DNA of 64,000 bases from Akebia trifoliata (GCA_017979445.1 CM030711.1:44749560-44813559), one strand, 5' to 3'; numbered from the stretch's first letter, positions 23,451 through 36,416 are shown. A program made the numbers and translations. The notes: generated by a model from the letters alone, not told the origin.

Positions 23451-24561
23451 GGGACAATTATCAAAAAAATACCAAAAAAAAAATTATTTATCAAAACAAA
23501 TCCAATTTTTAAAATTTTTCAAAAAAGATATAAAACCGGTCTTTTAAAGACCGGTTTTTCTCTCTCCTCAATTTTCCTCAAGACTTTCTCTCTCCTTTAA
23601 TATTTAAAAAAAAAAAATTTAAAAAAACCGGTCTTTCAAAGACCGGTTTTTCTCTCTCTTCATTTATTTCTCTCACCCTTTCTCTCTCCTCTATCATTTA
23701 CAAAAAAAACAAATTTTTTTTAAAGATTTTTCTCTCTCTTCATTCATTTCTCTCACCCCTTTCTCTCTCCTATTATTTAAAAAAAAACGAATTTTTTTTT
23801 AAAAAGATTTTTCTCTCTTCATTCATTTCTCTCTTATTATTTAAAAAAAAACAGAATTTTTTTTTAAATATATTTTTCTCTCTTCACTTATCTCTCTTAC
23901 CCTTCTTTTTACATATAGTATAACGATAAAAAAACGACTAAAAAACGGCTATAAACGGTCGAATTTGAAAAAGATGAGAGAGAAAAAAATTCGATTTTTT
24001 TTAAAATATTAAGAGAAATGAATGAAGAGAGAGAAAAAATCGGTCTTTCAAAGATCGATTTAAAAAAAAAAAAAAATTTAGATAACAGAGGAGAGAGAAA
24101 TGAATGAAGAAGAGAGAGAAAAATATATTTAAAAAAAATTTCATTTTTTTTTAAATAATAGGAGAGAGAAAGGGGTGAGAGAAATGAATGAAGAGAGAGA
24201 AAAATCTTTTTAAAAAAAAATTAGTTTTTTTTTTAAATAATAGGAGAGAGAAAGGGGTGAGAGAAATGAATGAAGAGAGAGAGAGAAAAATATTTTTTTT
24301 AAAAATTCGTTTTTTTTTAAATATAGAGGAGAGAGAAAGGGGTGAGAGAAATAAATGAAGAGGAGAAAAAACCGGTCTTTCAAAGTCCGATTTTTTAATT
24401 TTTTTTTTAATATTAAAGGAGAGAGAAAGTCTTGAGGAAAATTGAGGAGAGAGAAAAACCGGTCTTTAAAAGACCGGTTTTGTATCTTTTTTGAAAAATT
24501 TTAAAAATTAGATTTATTTTGATAAATAATTTTTTTTTTTGTATTTTTTTATAATTGTCCC
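23451..24561. mobile_element. 1.1-kb foldback element with 9-bp target duplication
   Basis: Nearly the whole element is one inverted repeat. It starts GGGACAATTATCAAAAAAAT and ends with the inverse. The arms carry the palindrome ACCGGTCTTTTAAAGACCGG followed by CTCTCTCC-type tracts several times, and the centre is near 23930-23990. The flanks TTTTTTTTA at 23442-23450 and 24562-24570 form a 9-bp target duplication. Copy 1 has the empty site once (19170-19178). This fits a Mutator-like foldback that jumped after the block was duplicated. It has no coding frame. Confidence 0.85.
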
Positions 24562-24990
24562 TTTTTTTTATAATCAGTTTATCATTAATATTCAAAAGCA
24601 AAAATAAACTACTTTTTAAAAACTATTTTCTTTAATAGTTACTTTCTACTTTTGTATCCAAGCAGGACCTTACCAAATCAAAATAATTGGATTCCCAATA
24701 GCTTGTCAGTTATCTGTTGCAAGGCACTCTGAGTGTGACAATAGACTCAGATCCAACGTACTTAATTTGGTAGGCTCCCATTATGATACAGATTAACCAG
24801 AATTGATCGGGAGGACCCCCATTTTTTTAAATCTCAAAGATAAGATATCCTTCACTTTCTAGCCACTATGATTTTATTTACTCGATATTCATCTTAGAAA
24901 ATCAATTGTTCTCCATGCACTACGAGGTTATTTCAGTGTTGAGCACAATGTCCAACGTAGGCAATCAAGCATTTTTCATTTTATTTTTTG

Positions 24991-25215
24991 AAGTGCTGAT
25001 ATTCTAATTAAAAAGTCTTCTTTTGGTCAATACTTGGATGATGTGGCATGGATACAAAAATCATAGATCTCTTTTTTTCGGGATACATCACTCGAAATTC
25101 TCATAAAAAATGAATCATTGTGTATCCCGAGAAAATAAAACTATGATTTCGTGTTATACCACGCTAGTCGAGTATTGACATGGTGTAGACTTTTAAGTTA
25201 GAAAATTATTATTCT
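24991..25215. mobile_element. Stem-loop MITE, ATGATTTTCTA type, copy 3
   Basis: Third descendant of the element at 17884; the loop keeps CGGGATACA and TGTATCCCGAG. Confidence 0.7.
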
Positions 25216-26348
25216 AAAAATGATTTTTGAAGTAAAAATGTCTTAATTATCCTTTCAACGATTTTTGAGATTTAAAGAAACATGTTTATTTGAGGCACTC
25301 CTATGTTTTAAGATTAATGACATGCCCCTTGACTACAATCATCTCTTATAGAACAATGAAAAAATGATCTAAATGAAAATGAAAAAGAAAAAAAAAAATT
25401 ATTATTTTTTCTTCTCAGAACTAATAATCTTTATCTCACATGATGAAGATGAAAATGAGCACGATCATCGTCAAATTGATTTGATCTATGTATATTATAT
25501 TTATTAAAATATATAAATAATTTAAAATAATTAAAACATAATCCTAAAACTAATATTGAATATTCATCAAATTGATTCAACACAAAAATTAACAAGTCAA
25601 ACTCAAATAAAATTAAATTGAATTTATGAATAATTTTTAATAAATAAAATTATTATTTTTTATTTTTTACAAAAATTTTAATAACCAAATAAATTAATCA
25701 AGTTTTTTATTTGACTTGGTATATTTTTAAATCAAATCACTTTGTAAAATTGTTAAAAGGCATTTTAGATATATTTTTTTTAATTGTGAAAAGTTCTTTA
25801 AAAAGTTAATATTTTATTAAGAAGGATTTAAATAGTAGGTACTATTTACTAGGGATTATTAGTATATATTCTCAATAAAAAGTCTTTTACGGTTATTGTC
25901 CCTTAAAAGAATAACATTTTTTTTTTAAATTTTAGACCATAGATTTTTCATCTGGATAAAATAAAATAAATAAATAAATTTTACACCATAGATTTTTTAT
26001 CTGGATAAAATTAAAATTTAAAAAAAAATAATAATAATAATCTATATGTTGTCAGTGATAAAAAGCCTTTAATGGTTACTTTCAACTTTTCTACCCCAAT
26101 ATCTTGTCAGTCAGATATCAGTCTGACGATAGACCCAGATCCAACGTAATTATAGACACAAACTCACCATAATTGATCGGGTGGGCCCCCATTTTTGTCT
26201 GGGTGTAGGTGGGTTGAGTGGATCCAATTGATTATAGAGACAGATTCACTCTAATTGGTCAGGTGGGCCCCCATTTTTGGATCTCAAGATACCAAATCCT
26301 TCAATTTTATTTATTTATTAAATTCTTTAGTGAGGGTGCGGTCCTGAG

Positions 26349-26948
26349 TAGGGGTGCACATTGAAGAGAATCGAATTGAACCGAAATAAGTATTTTCCAT
26401 TGGGTTGGTTTGATTTTAAAATGCATTGGCTTGATTCTGGGTTCTTTAAAAAAAAAAAAAATCGATTGATTTGATTCGATACCAGGTTTAGGGGTATGAT
26501 AGAACCGAACTTATATATAAATATGATCATATTAGATCAAATTTTTATTAATAATTTCAATATTTTCTCCCTTAAAGAATTTTATTTGAGTGCTTCCTCA
26601 CTCACACTCACTCACACACACACACACACACACTCTCTCTCATTATTAATTAACAAACAATCCCCCCCTCACCCTCCCACACAAACTCATTATAGGTCCA
26701 TTAGCTCATCAATCAAGGAATAAAATGACTCACATTGTACATTAATTTAGAAGATTTGGGGGTGAAGATCAAAGTCCCAATGCAAATAAGGAAAATCGAT
26801 AACCAAATCGAATCAAGGTCGGTTTGGGTTGATTCGGTTCTATGGTGTGATTGATTCGATTCCGATTTCAGATTTGTAAAACCAATCATGTTTGGTTCAA
26901 TTCTGATTTTTCCCCCAACTGAACCAAACCAAATCATGTGCACCCTTA
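26349..26948. mobile_element. hAT-like MITE with TAGGGGTGCAC ends
   Basis: Left TAGGGGTGCACATTGAA, right inverted TAAGGGTGCACATGATT. Subterminal GAACCGAA / TTCGGTTC motifs are repeated. It contains an (AC)n run near 26610-26632. It is missing from copy 1 of the block. Confidence 0.6.
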
Positions 26949-27808
26949 GTGTGCAACGCATGAACCTTTGCTCAAGATATATTCTATGGCCACACCAACT
27001 TTTACCCGAAGTCAGGAGTGGATTTACATAAGGGATAAGGGGAGCACTTGTCCCGCCCTGTGTAAGAATTTTCAAAGTTTATGAGTATACATGAGTTATA
27101 GTGATAGATACCAACGGCTGTTAAGAAAATCCACTTCTATTACTCCTAGAAAAAAAAAAAATCCTCTATTGATTGTCCCCACAAAAATATTTTTGCTCTT
27201 GGTTACCCCTGTGAGATCACAATCCTGGCTTCACCCTGTTAAGAGTACCCCAATTCTATGATATTAGTGAAGAATTAGCACACACATGATGCCCTCTTAG
27301 TCAAAGTTGTGCGACCATAGAACCTCTCTTGTTTAATCCATAGTTTTAAAACTCCACTTAACTGAGTCGAGTTGAGCTCAACACTTACGAGTCAACTTGG
27401 ATGAGTCAAATAAAAGTAGAATAAATCTACAAGCATTTAATGAGAGCTGCTATTGGCACCCCCTACTTTTACTTATTACATCTCAATATAAAGAAAATAA
27501 GAGAATGGTTGAATTGTTGTGTAGTGCCAATAACAGATATCTTTAGAAAATAGATTTTCTGTATTTTGTAAGTTTTTAAATTACTTTGATGGATTTAGGG
27601 GAGTTTAAAGTCTATTTTTGTGTTATAATTAAATTTATCTTTATTATATAATGAGAGAAGACAGAATAGGAGTAGTTTGACATCAAAAATTGGATCTCAC
27701 AAATGCCCCTCTTTTCATTTAAATTTAATATAATTTTTGTAATTTTGGTCAAAAATCAAGAAAGTTGCAATCTTACCTTATAATACGTAAGTTGGATGAT
27801 TTTCAAAA

Positions 27809-27993
27809 CGCTAATGATTTTCTGACTAAAAAATTTTCACTCAATCTGTACTCGTTTAATATGGAAAGGGCACAAAATCATTGATCTTTTTCTTGTGTAT
27901 CTCGAAGAAAAAGATATATGATTCTGTGCCCTTGCCACATCAGCCAAGTACAGATCTAGTGAAAAATTTTAGAGTAAAAAAATCCCAATTCTT
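27809..27993. mobile_element. Stem-loop MITE, ATGATTTTCTGACT type
   Basis: Arms TTTTTCACTCAATCTGTACT / AGTACAGATCTAGTGAAAA pair. Stem AAATCATTGATCTTTTTC has a short TGTATCTCGA loop. Confidence 0.7.
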
Positions 27994-28326
27994 TTTCAAA
28001 ATTATAAAAATATTATTTTTATTATTTAATCTTTAAATTAGAAATAATTAATTTTAATTTGCACACACCACCTTCTAATATAAAATATAATATGTAGGGT
28101 GCATAGGTATGCGTAAATAATAAAAAAAATTGATTTTATCTCGATGCATCCCACTTCCCAATGCGAATAAGGTTGGAAGTAGGGTAGGTGTGATATTAAT
28201 CTTCTAATGGCACACAGACATTTACTTATGACACACAAATCTTATCAAACACCCTAAATTTTAAAATCAGGTGTGTACCTACCACTTAATAAAGTAATGC
28301 TCACGTGAGGCACACTAACTCAATAA

Positions 28327-28480
28327 GGAAAATGCTGGAATGACACATGATGTGGGATGTGCACATAACCATAGATGTGTTTCCTTGTGATACGAGTAAA
28401 AATCATCTACAGTTATGTATGCATCTCCATGGCAGAATTGTGAGAATCACAGTAAATCCTGTGTCACCCGAGCACGACTC
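28327..28480. mobile_element. Stem-loop MITE, GCTGGAATGAC type, 250 bp upstream of gene C
   Basis: Ends GGAAAATGCTGGAATGACAC and GTGTCACCCGAGCACGACTC. Inner stem ATAACCATAGATG, loop with GATACGAG. It is flanked by two copies of AATAAAGTAATGC. It lies in the gene C promoter region. Confidence 0.75.
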
Positions 28481-28731
28481 AATCAATAAAGTAATGCACA
28501 CTAACTTTAATAATTAAAAGTTAAAAAAGTATTTTTGTTAGACTTGTTCAAATCGAATCTCAAGTCATCGTCTAGAATAAAATCAAATTATGGAAACTTA
28601 AAAGAATCTAAATTTTAAAATCAGGTGAGTACCTACCACTCAATAAAGAAATTAATCATCCCAACTATCCACTATAAGAAAATCAAAACAGATCAGCATA
28701 CATAGAATACTAAGGGGGAAAGAAAGAAGCC

Positions 28732-31700
28732 ATGGAGGTTGTAAAGATCTTCTTCTCACTCTCTTTGCTTTGTATCTTTGGTTTGTTTTTACGTCTCTAT
28801 AATGCTCTTTGGTTAAGGCCAGAAAGACTTAGATCAAAGCTTCGAAAGCAAGGGATCAATGGTCCTCCTCCTTCATTTCCATATGGGAACATTCCTGATA
28901 TCAAGAGGATCCAATCAATGGTTGCTAAGGCTCGAAGAAAAGAAGAATCAATCATCACCCATGATTGTAGTTCCATACTCTTTTCATATTTAGAGCAGTG
29001 GAGAAAGCAATATGGTATGTTTTAGTTATTTTTAGTCCATTAAATGAGATAGTTTTGAAATTTTCTTTTCACACAGAAACTTCTTTTAATAATGCACGAA
29101 TTAGATGACCATATGGAATCACATAGTGTATCTTTTTCTCTAATTGTCTCTCTTTCCTCATCTTTTTCATTTTACCTCATCCCATTGTCTACAAGCATCC
29201 AAAGACTATACTTGTTGTTTGAAACTTAGGGCCCGTGTGGACATCTGATGCTTTGAAAGAGAAACATTTTAAAAGAGTCAAAATAGTATTTATGTGAAGT
29301 ACGAAATTGGTATTTCTAAATTTCGTTTTTGTGGAGAACAGTTTTTAAGTGCTTTTTGAAGTACTGTCTCGAGTAGCTAATTTGACAAAGGCGTGGGGAG
29401 AGTTTATCCCATGACCAAGGTTCAAATCTCAGCAAATCCACCTTCATGTTGACTAAAAAAGCCTAAGCATATTTGTTTAAATGATTTTGGATCGAGGGAG
29501 AGAGGTGACACCAACATCTCTCTCTCTCTCTCTCGGGGGTTTTGGGAATGGGTCGATCAGATGATTTATAAAAAGGGTAAATTATCATTTTGTGCACTAA
29601 ATATTGCAAAATTTTTGATTTTAGTACACTGTTCATTTTAATTCCCAAAACATATTTTTCAACGAGTTCATCACTTTTATAATTAGCGATCTCGTTTATA
29701 AATTACCAGTGATCTCGCCGTTAAAAATATAAAGGATATTTGACTTTTAACATTACCTATGATCTCACTGGTAATTATCATCGAGATTGTTGATTATAAA
29801 AGTCACTTCAAAATTAGCTTCGATCTCACTATTAATTTATTGGAAAGATCATTATTATAAAAGTGACAAACTCACTAGAAAAAATGTTTTGGAAATTAAA
29901 ATGAATAGTGTACCGAAATAGGAATAATAAGTTGCACACGTTTACTAAAATTTCTCTAAAATAATTCAATCACAACTCCCTTGAAAAATCTACAACTATA
30001 AAGTTGGTGTGTTCAGGCCGGAGCCAGGATTTTCTTGTAGTGGGGGCAAACTATGGTTAGTTGTATAGTTGAAGAATTTGAAGATGAATTGTTCTAGGGA
30101 GAAATTCAGAGGTTTTTAATTATAAATTGAAGAAAATGATATTTAGGTCATTTTCAATTATTATATGAGAAGGCCCGGTCAAGAGGCAACATCAACAAAA
30201 AATTGAAAGGGGGGGGGGGGGGGGGGGGCAAAAATTAAAGGGAGGTGAGGGTGTGGGGGCACATGGGGAGAGAGATGAGGGAGTGGGGACAAATGGGGCA
30301 TGTAATTTCTCAAATTTCTCCTTACTAGCTCTGCCCTGGGTGTGTTACAAGGTAATTTATCTCTTAGGATCCCTTATGGTTAGAGAATTTTTTTTTTGTA
30401 TCAAAAAATCAATTTTAATGAAAAGTAACAATAAAAAATTATATGAACTTTAAGAAAAAAAAAATATTTAAATCGTTATTTTTCACCGCTGAATTTTATT
30501 TTTAAATTTGGATTCTTGGTGGCCGTCCATTTTCAACACGTTGGATCAAGTTTGAAAAGCAATATATATATTTTTTAATATGAATATTTTTCTTGAAATC
30601 TAAAAGACTGTGTTATTGGATTGTCAATGTGCTAATCATTGTGGGCCCAACGACCCTTTTTAAGATTTGAAATCTAACAAGCAAGAGAGTAGTTTTCTCT
30701 ATTGTTGATGTCATTGCACCACATGTCATACATTTGTTGGGCTGTGAGCCAACACATCAGAGGGCGTATGGGGTTTTGGCCAAAAACGTCTTCAATTTAG
30801 CATTTCTCTAAAATATTAGAGTTATGATAATATGACTCGCCATGTGTCATACTCAATCATGATGTGAACAAGCTCAGGAACCATATATCTATACACATCG
30901 GGATACACTTTTTTTAAATGGGGAAGTATAATTGTGTATCCCGACGCATACATATCTACAGTTTCTAAACTTGTCGCGTCAGAGAGTCGATTGAGTATGC
31001 TACATGGCGAGTCATATTATCATGATTCCTTACATATATTTCTTTCACTTGCTCGAGTCAACTCACGAGTCTTTTAAAACCATTCATGGTGATTCAACTT
31101 TTGACAGGTAAAGTGTTCATGCTTTCGCTGGGGAACGTGCAAGTGTTGTGCGTGACCCACCCTGACGCAGTGAAGGACATGAGCCTTTGCACATCTTTGG
31201 ACCTTGGAAAGCCTTCTTATCAACAAAAGGAACTTGGAGCTTTGCTTGGAAAGGGCATTCTAACCTCAAGTGGGGCTACTTGGGTACACCAAAGGAAAGT
31301 TATTGCTCCAGAGTTATACATGGATAAAGTCAAGGTAAATTAAATAAAACAGATATTATATTGAACACCATCTTTTTCTAAGTGCACACCTATTCATATG
31401 ATATCAATTAAGAATTAAGGGTAAATTATCATTTCGTGTGCTGAATATGAACAAATTCCGATTCCGGTATACTATTCATTTTAATTCCCAAAACATTTTT
31501 TCCAACGAGTCCGTCACAATGTGAAAAAAGCACAAATTTGACGGCTTTGGGCCATCAAATTTCATAAAATTCGATGGACCAAGAGGTCAAATTGGCGTCG
31601 AATTTTTCGTTGTCAAATTTTTTTTTCCGACTGGTCGAAACTGTTAAATTAATGAAGGATGAGAGAAATTCGATTGCTCTAAGCCATCAAATCTAGGAAC

Positions 31701-34700
31701 ATCAAGAATTTCGACAATCCTGGATCATCAAAATTCAATTTCTAAAATTCGTTGGCCTTGGACCGTCAAATTTTTTATGTCGAAGTATCCAGTTTTAACG
31801 TAGTGCATAATCAACAAACTCACTGATAAATTACCAATGATATCAAGGGTATTTGACTTTAACATTACCTGTGATCTCGCTAGTAATTTATCAGTGAGAT
31901 AGTTGATTATAAAAGTCATTTAAAAATTACCCACAATCTCTCTGGTAATTTATCAACGAGATCACTACTTATAAAAGTGACAAGCTCATTGGAAAACATG
32001 TTTTGAAAATTAAACTTCAATTTCACGCCTAAGAGGGAAAATGTTTTTCCATCCTACCTCTTGGGAAAATGGTGAATTCTTTCCCGATCATTTTCATGTG
32101 CAATCGTACGGATACTAAGATTTTGTATCCTTCATCTTCAAACCACAAGTAAAAGGATTAAATTTTAAAAAGCCAAGGGTTATAACCAGTATTTGAAAAT
32201 GAAGGAATATCATTTATTGGTAGTCTCCAACAAAAGAACGCGATCAAGGAGTACGTCCATTATTTGAAGACTTGAGGAGATAAATTGAATATTTATCAAA
32301 ATCAAGAGTGGTATATATGTCTAATTCACTCATTTTATTATGGCACTGAAGTTTCCGCCTTTGTGACATTTGTTACTGTTTTTGGAATTAAGTTCAATAG
32401 TGCTCTGTTTTGGGAATTATTCAATTTTTGGTACATGTTTTGGTAAATTTGCCTATAATAAAATATAAAACACAAAACTATCTAGACGTTGGACAATCCA
32501 ATGATTTCAAATAACGTTGGACTATCCAATGTTTTAAATTATTCAAAAATTACTATTTTTTAACAAAATTATCAACAAAATCATCCTTCTTTGGTAGTTT
32601 TCCAAAAAAAAAAAAAAAAATTCTGCTATGTTGGAATTGTTGTTGGAAATAATAATTGCTTGGTAAATTTACAGGGTATGATGAACCTAATGGTGGAAGG
32701 AACAAACATACTAATAAATTCATGGGAGAGTAAAATTGAAAGTGAGGGGGGACTTGCAGACATAAGAGCTGATGAGGACTTGAGAAGATTCTCATCCTTC
32801 ATAATCTCAAAAACTTTATTCGGGAGAAACTATGCCGAAGGAACAGAGATATTCTTAAGGCTTAGACAAATTCAAATGTCTTTGGCGAAGCCAACTATGC
32901 TTAGTGGGATCCTTGGATTGAGGTATGTATGTGTTAAGTTTTACTACCTAACCAATTATTGAGTTCTCGTTTGGGAATATATGCGGTGCATGCCACAACA
33001 AAATTAAGCACTTCTCTAAAATCAGTTTTATAAGAATCAGGATGGAAAAATTGATACTTTGGTGTGAGTTTAGGAGGAGCTTTTCGGGATTCTATGGTGA
33101 GGAGTCCCCCTCACAAAAAATCAGCCCATTATGAAACTTCTAACCCCATGAAAAATGGTTACAAATTAATAATTAAAAATTGACGGTCCACGATTCTTCA
33201 ACTTATAAACTAGTGTTAAATTTTTCAGAATGAACTGATTTTTTGTGAGAATGTTCTCCTCGCCATAGGGATCATCCTCAAAAAAAAAAAAAAAAAATCA
33301 GCCCATTCCGAAACTTTTAGTCCATATAGAACAAGACACTTTTGTTAGGAATTTGGATTATATATATATATATAGAGGAGCGTAGGCTGACATTGAGGGA
33401 TACCCTAACCATTGACTAAAATATATGATGAGATTGGTTTGTTGGATTAATATGGGATTTATCCTAATGTTTGAATGGAAGTAGAAGTTAAAGTTAAAGT
33501 TAAAGTAAAAAAGTGAAAATAAGAGTTAAGTGGTTTGTTTGTAAGTTGGGGTGTAAAATCTTAGTCCCACATCGAATAAAAACAATTAAAAAGTATAACT
33601 CTTATATAAAAGCTATCACATAATGTACTAAGTGTGAAAAAGATATAGATCAAGCCCACACGAACGTGAGGGCGAGTTCTAAAAAGGATATGGACGTATT
33701 GATCCAAAAAACCTTAATACGATGCGTGCGCAGGGGAGGTGCAAATCTTCAGATTTAAACCTCACGTGGGTGCGTGTAAAAGACTCACTTTTGTTAAGTC
33801 ATGTGTCTATTTGAAAAGTCACAACCCAAGCACACTTTTCAATAGTCTTGGTGACTATCCAGAGACACTTCTAATTCTATAAATGCTCTTTTTTATAGTC
33901 TTTATAATTTATTTTCTTCATTTATTTTACATCATTTTTCTATTTATCTTCTCTAATCTTACATCACATAAATAACATAGTTTACATCTTATTCATGGAA
34001 GTTGGAAGTTGAAAGTGCCACCTCTCTAAACTACAGTATCGGGGTTGACAATCCACTGTAACCCCGCTTACTAGGAACGTGGGGCGGATATTTGCCACTT
34101 CTGGCTTCTAGCTTTTGGTTTCTTAATTATGCTAGAAGCGATTTAAAAATTAGTTACCAAATAATAATTTTCAATCAAAAAGCACTTTTGGGGATTAGAA
34201 GCAAAGTAGGCAGACCCAACCATGAACCATATATTATTTGAAGGTTTTGTTTGAATACAAAGTAGAAAGTAAATGTGGAAGAAAGTAGCTTTGGGCGAAG
34301 TAGCTTTTAAAAAGTAGGAAGTACTTTCCTCTTGCTTCTTAAAATGTTAAGATTTTTCATTTTTAAAAGTTTTTTATATATAAATTAACCCAAACAAACA
34401 TTTTAATTTTTCAATTTTCAAAAATAAAAAAATGTTACTTTTTTAAGTATATCCAAGTGGGCTCTAAGTAATAACGTCCTATACTAGATTTCTTCGATCT
34501 TTGAGATATATCAGGCTTTATTAATTGTTGTTGTTGCTAGATATCTTCCCACAAAGGGCAACCGGGCGATATGGAGACTAGAAAAGGAGGTGTACTCTAT
34601 GATCTTAAAGATAGCGAAGGAGCGAACAGATTCTACTTCAGATAAGGATCTATTACAAATGATTGTTGAGGGTTCTAAACTTGGTGATCTAAGGGTAGAT

Positions 34701-36378
34701 GAGGCCGAGCAATTTATTGTCGACAATTGCAAAAATATCTACTTAGCTGGGTATGAGACAACGGCGATTTCCACACTGTGGGCATTGATGTTATTGGCTT
34801 CATGTCCAGATTGGCAAGATCGTGTTCGTGCTGAGGTGGAACAAGTTTGCGGTGGACACATACCAGATGTTGATATGCTTCGCAAGATGAAACTGGTATT
34901 AAATCTGAATTTTTCTATTTTTATTTTGTTAGAATAGGGATGTAGTGCATACAAAGATGCCAACTTGTTAAGTTGGTTACCATGACCTAGGTTCAAAACC
35001 CGCCTTCACCGACTAATTACTAACCACTAATCTTGGTTGTCTAGCAAATTAAACCAAAAGACGTACGTGGTTCATATGTCATATTTATTATTTATATTCT
35101 AAAACCTTCCTCGACTCATCATCTTCAACCTCTTAGCAAAAAAACCAATGATAATTCACCCAAAAACCTATTGTCTTCAATCTTCCCTAATACCCACTTT
35201 TTTTGTTGTTGTGGGGTGATTAAATTTTTTTTAAACTAGATTAGTAACCCGGTGCTCACGAGAATTGAACCCAAGTCCAAAGTATCGATCATCAATACCT
35301 CTTCAGGTTTGATGGTTGAAGGTGATAGGATCTTTAGGTTGAAGATGAGGGTAAAATTTTTACCTTGGAAGTTGAAGACCATAGATTTTTGGGAAAATTC
35401 AAGTGATTTTGGCTAAGAATTAATTAATGAAGGTGAGGACATTTCAATCATTTCATATTAGTCTCTCATCCCAGGTTGAAGTCAAGGTATATGTTTTCAT
35501 TTTGAAAACTTAAGGCTATCTCTATAATTTTAGGGTTTTGTTAACATGTGCCCTCAAGGCACACGTTAAGCTGCATTAAATACACATTGAAAAAAATATT
35601 GAAGACATTTTTGGTAGGAAAATCAATTTTTAATGCAGTGCCTTGAGGGCACACGTTAACAAAACCCATAATTTTGTCACTATAACCTTGAATATAGTGA
35701 AAATTAGAGATATTTCCTTCTTTTTTCAACAGATGAAATACTCCCTGACTTCTGTCTTTCATGAAAGATTAATATAAATAACTTAAATGCCATTGTCTTC
35801 TAGAAGTGTGTTCTTGGGTTTTTTTTTTCCTCCTTAAAAAACTTGAATAAAAGGTAGTCTTCTTAGAATAGTGTATAATTATAGCATATTGGAGTCGCAA
35901 TATAACATGCATCCCTAATAAGAACAGTTATATATATTTCCAATATTGGCAGGTGACAATGGTAATTCAAGAGACATTGCGTTTGTATCCTCCTGCAACA
36001 TTCATTTCAAGAGAGACCTTGAAAGATATGGAATTGGGAAACATTCATGTTCCCAAAGGCATCAACCTTTGGCTACCCGTGCTACCTTTGCACCACGACC
36101 CCGATAATTGGGGAGCTGATGTCCACAATTTTAATCCCGAGAGGTTCGCTAATGGACTCAACAGTGCTTGCAAGTTCCCACACGCGTACATGCCATTTGG
36201 TGTTGGACCGCGCATGTGTGCTGGACAACACTTCGCCATGACTGAATTGAAGATAGTACTGGCTTTAATTCTATCGAAGTTTTCTTTCACCCTCTCTCCT
36301 AAATATCGCCACTCTCCTACAACCACTATGGTCGTAGTGCCCGAATTTGGAGTGAATCTTTTAGTTAGGAAGATATGA
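28732..36378 (+). CDS. Gene C: CYP714-type cytochrome P450, 512 aa, five exons
   Basis: Exons 28732-29014, 31108-31334, 32675-32922, 34541-34895, 35953-36378 (stop TGA); all introns are GT-AG, phases 1, 0, 2, 0, joined length 1539 nt. Residues 3-24 are a membrane anchor, then KLRKQG and GPPPSFPYG. The I-helix AGYETT is at 322-327, ETLR at 378-381, PERF at 433-436 and the haem loop FGVGPRMCAG at 453-462 (Cys460). The last exon is about four-fifths identical by eye to that of gene D. As an ER-anchored CYP714 it would need a P450 reductase and act on gibberellin-like diterpenoids or triterpenoids; the substrate is not visible. The four introns (2093, 1340, 1618 and 1057 bp) carry several transposable elements. 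The start was chosen because it aligns with genes A, B and D. Confidence 0.94.
29573..29955. mobile_element. Inverted-repeat element in gene C intron 1
   Basis: Repeated, partly inverted phrases such as ATCTCACTGGTAATTATC, TTATAAAAGTGAC and CCCAAAACAT / ATGTTTTGGAAATT. The outer ends GGGTAAATTATCATTTTGTG and a diverged inverse near 29950 suggest a TIR element. A second copy begins at about 31423 in intron 2. Confidence 0.5.
30209..30229. repeat. Poly(G) run in gene C intron 1
   Basis: About 20 consecutive G; assembly length is likely unreliable here. Confidence 0.9.
30828..31030. mobile_element. Stem-loop MITE, ATATGACTC type, 80 bp before exon 2 of gene C
   Basis: Ends AGAGTTATGATAATATGACT and AGTCATATTATCATGATTCC. 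Stem CATATATCTATAC, loop with CGGGATACA and TGTATCCCG. It lies close to the intron 1 acceptor at 31106-31107. Confidence 0.75.
31423..32010. mobile_element. Nested inverted-repeat elements in gene C intron 2
   Basis: The outer element resembles 29573-29955 (GGGTAAATTATCATTTCGTG, ATCTCGCTAGTAATTTATC). It is interrupted at about 31510-31808 by a relative of the intron 4 element of gene B (CCATCAAATTTC, TTTTTCGTTGTCAAATTT). Confidence 0.5.
33085..33350. mobile_element. GGATGATC-core element in gene C intron 3
   Basis: Hairpin blocks AAATCAGCCCATT...AACTTCTAACCCC and the spacer GACGGTCCACGATTCTTCA, as in the TA-tract array. A (TA)n tract follows at about 33359-33374. Confidence 0.65.
33480..34110. 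other. LTR-like stretch in gene C intron 3
   Basis: Contains TGTAAAATCTTAGTCCCAC followed by TTATATAAAAGC, which resembles the U3/TATA arrangement of plant LTRs, and a (GTTAAA)n run near 33490. No second LTR or primer site was found. Confidence 0.3.
34527..34538. repeat. (GTT)n tract at the intron 3 acceptor of gene C
   Basis: Short GTT run just before the CTAG acceptor of exon 4; the short form of the tract expanded in gene D. Confidence 0.7.
35533..35667. mobile_element. 135-bp MITE in gene C intron 4
   Basis: Terminal inverted repeats GGGTTTTGTTAACATGTGCC / GGCACACGTTAACAAAACCC of about 38 bp, with inner CCTCAAGGCAC palindromes. A relative lies in gene D intron 2 at 55685-55858. Confidence 0.8.
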
Positions 36379-36401
36379 GAACCCTTCTTTTCAATTTAGG
36401 T

Positions 36402-36416
36402 AATAAGAAAACAAAA
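36402..36416 (+). promoter_or_regulatory. Conserved 3'-UTR motif of gene C
   Basis: AATAAGAAAACAAAA, 23 nt after the stop codon; one base differs from the motif after genes B and D. Confidence 0.5.

Larger units (their letters stand above)
20905..24855. repeat. Upstream block of gene B, copy 2 (no gene attached)
   Basis: Homology to copy 1 begins at the base equivalent to the gene B start codon (TCTTC...TTTTTCAATGATTCTCTTG). The side where a coding exon would be holds no P450 sequence, only a MITE fragment. Later insertions are a GAACCGAACC-rich element (21541-22226), an unmatched stretch (about 22665-23110) and the foldback at 23451-24561. It looks like the promoter of a lost P450 copy. Confidence 0.7.
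24856..27568. repeat. Upstream block of gene B, copy 3 (5' truncated)
   Basis: Begins at CTAGCCACTATGATTTTATT, equivalent to about 17748 in copy 1, so it lacks the promoter-proximal 900 bp. It continues through AGAATTAGCACACACATGAT and GCAGATATC-type phrases to the same end as copy 1 (AAAATAGATTTTCT). Confidence 0.7.

Noticed and set aside
26713..27075. 120-codon minus-strand frame
   Set aside because: It covers the end of a hAT-like MITE and repeat copy 3; the translation is of transposon ends.
28665..28731. Possible TATA box CTATAAG upstream of gene C
   Set aside because: Too short and weak a match in AT-rich DNA to call; no independent support.
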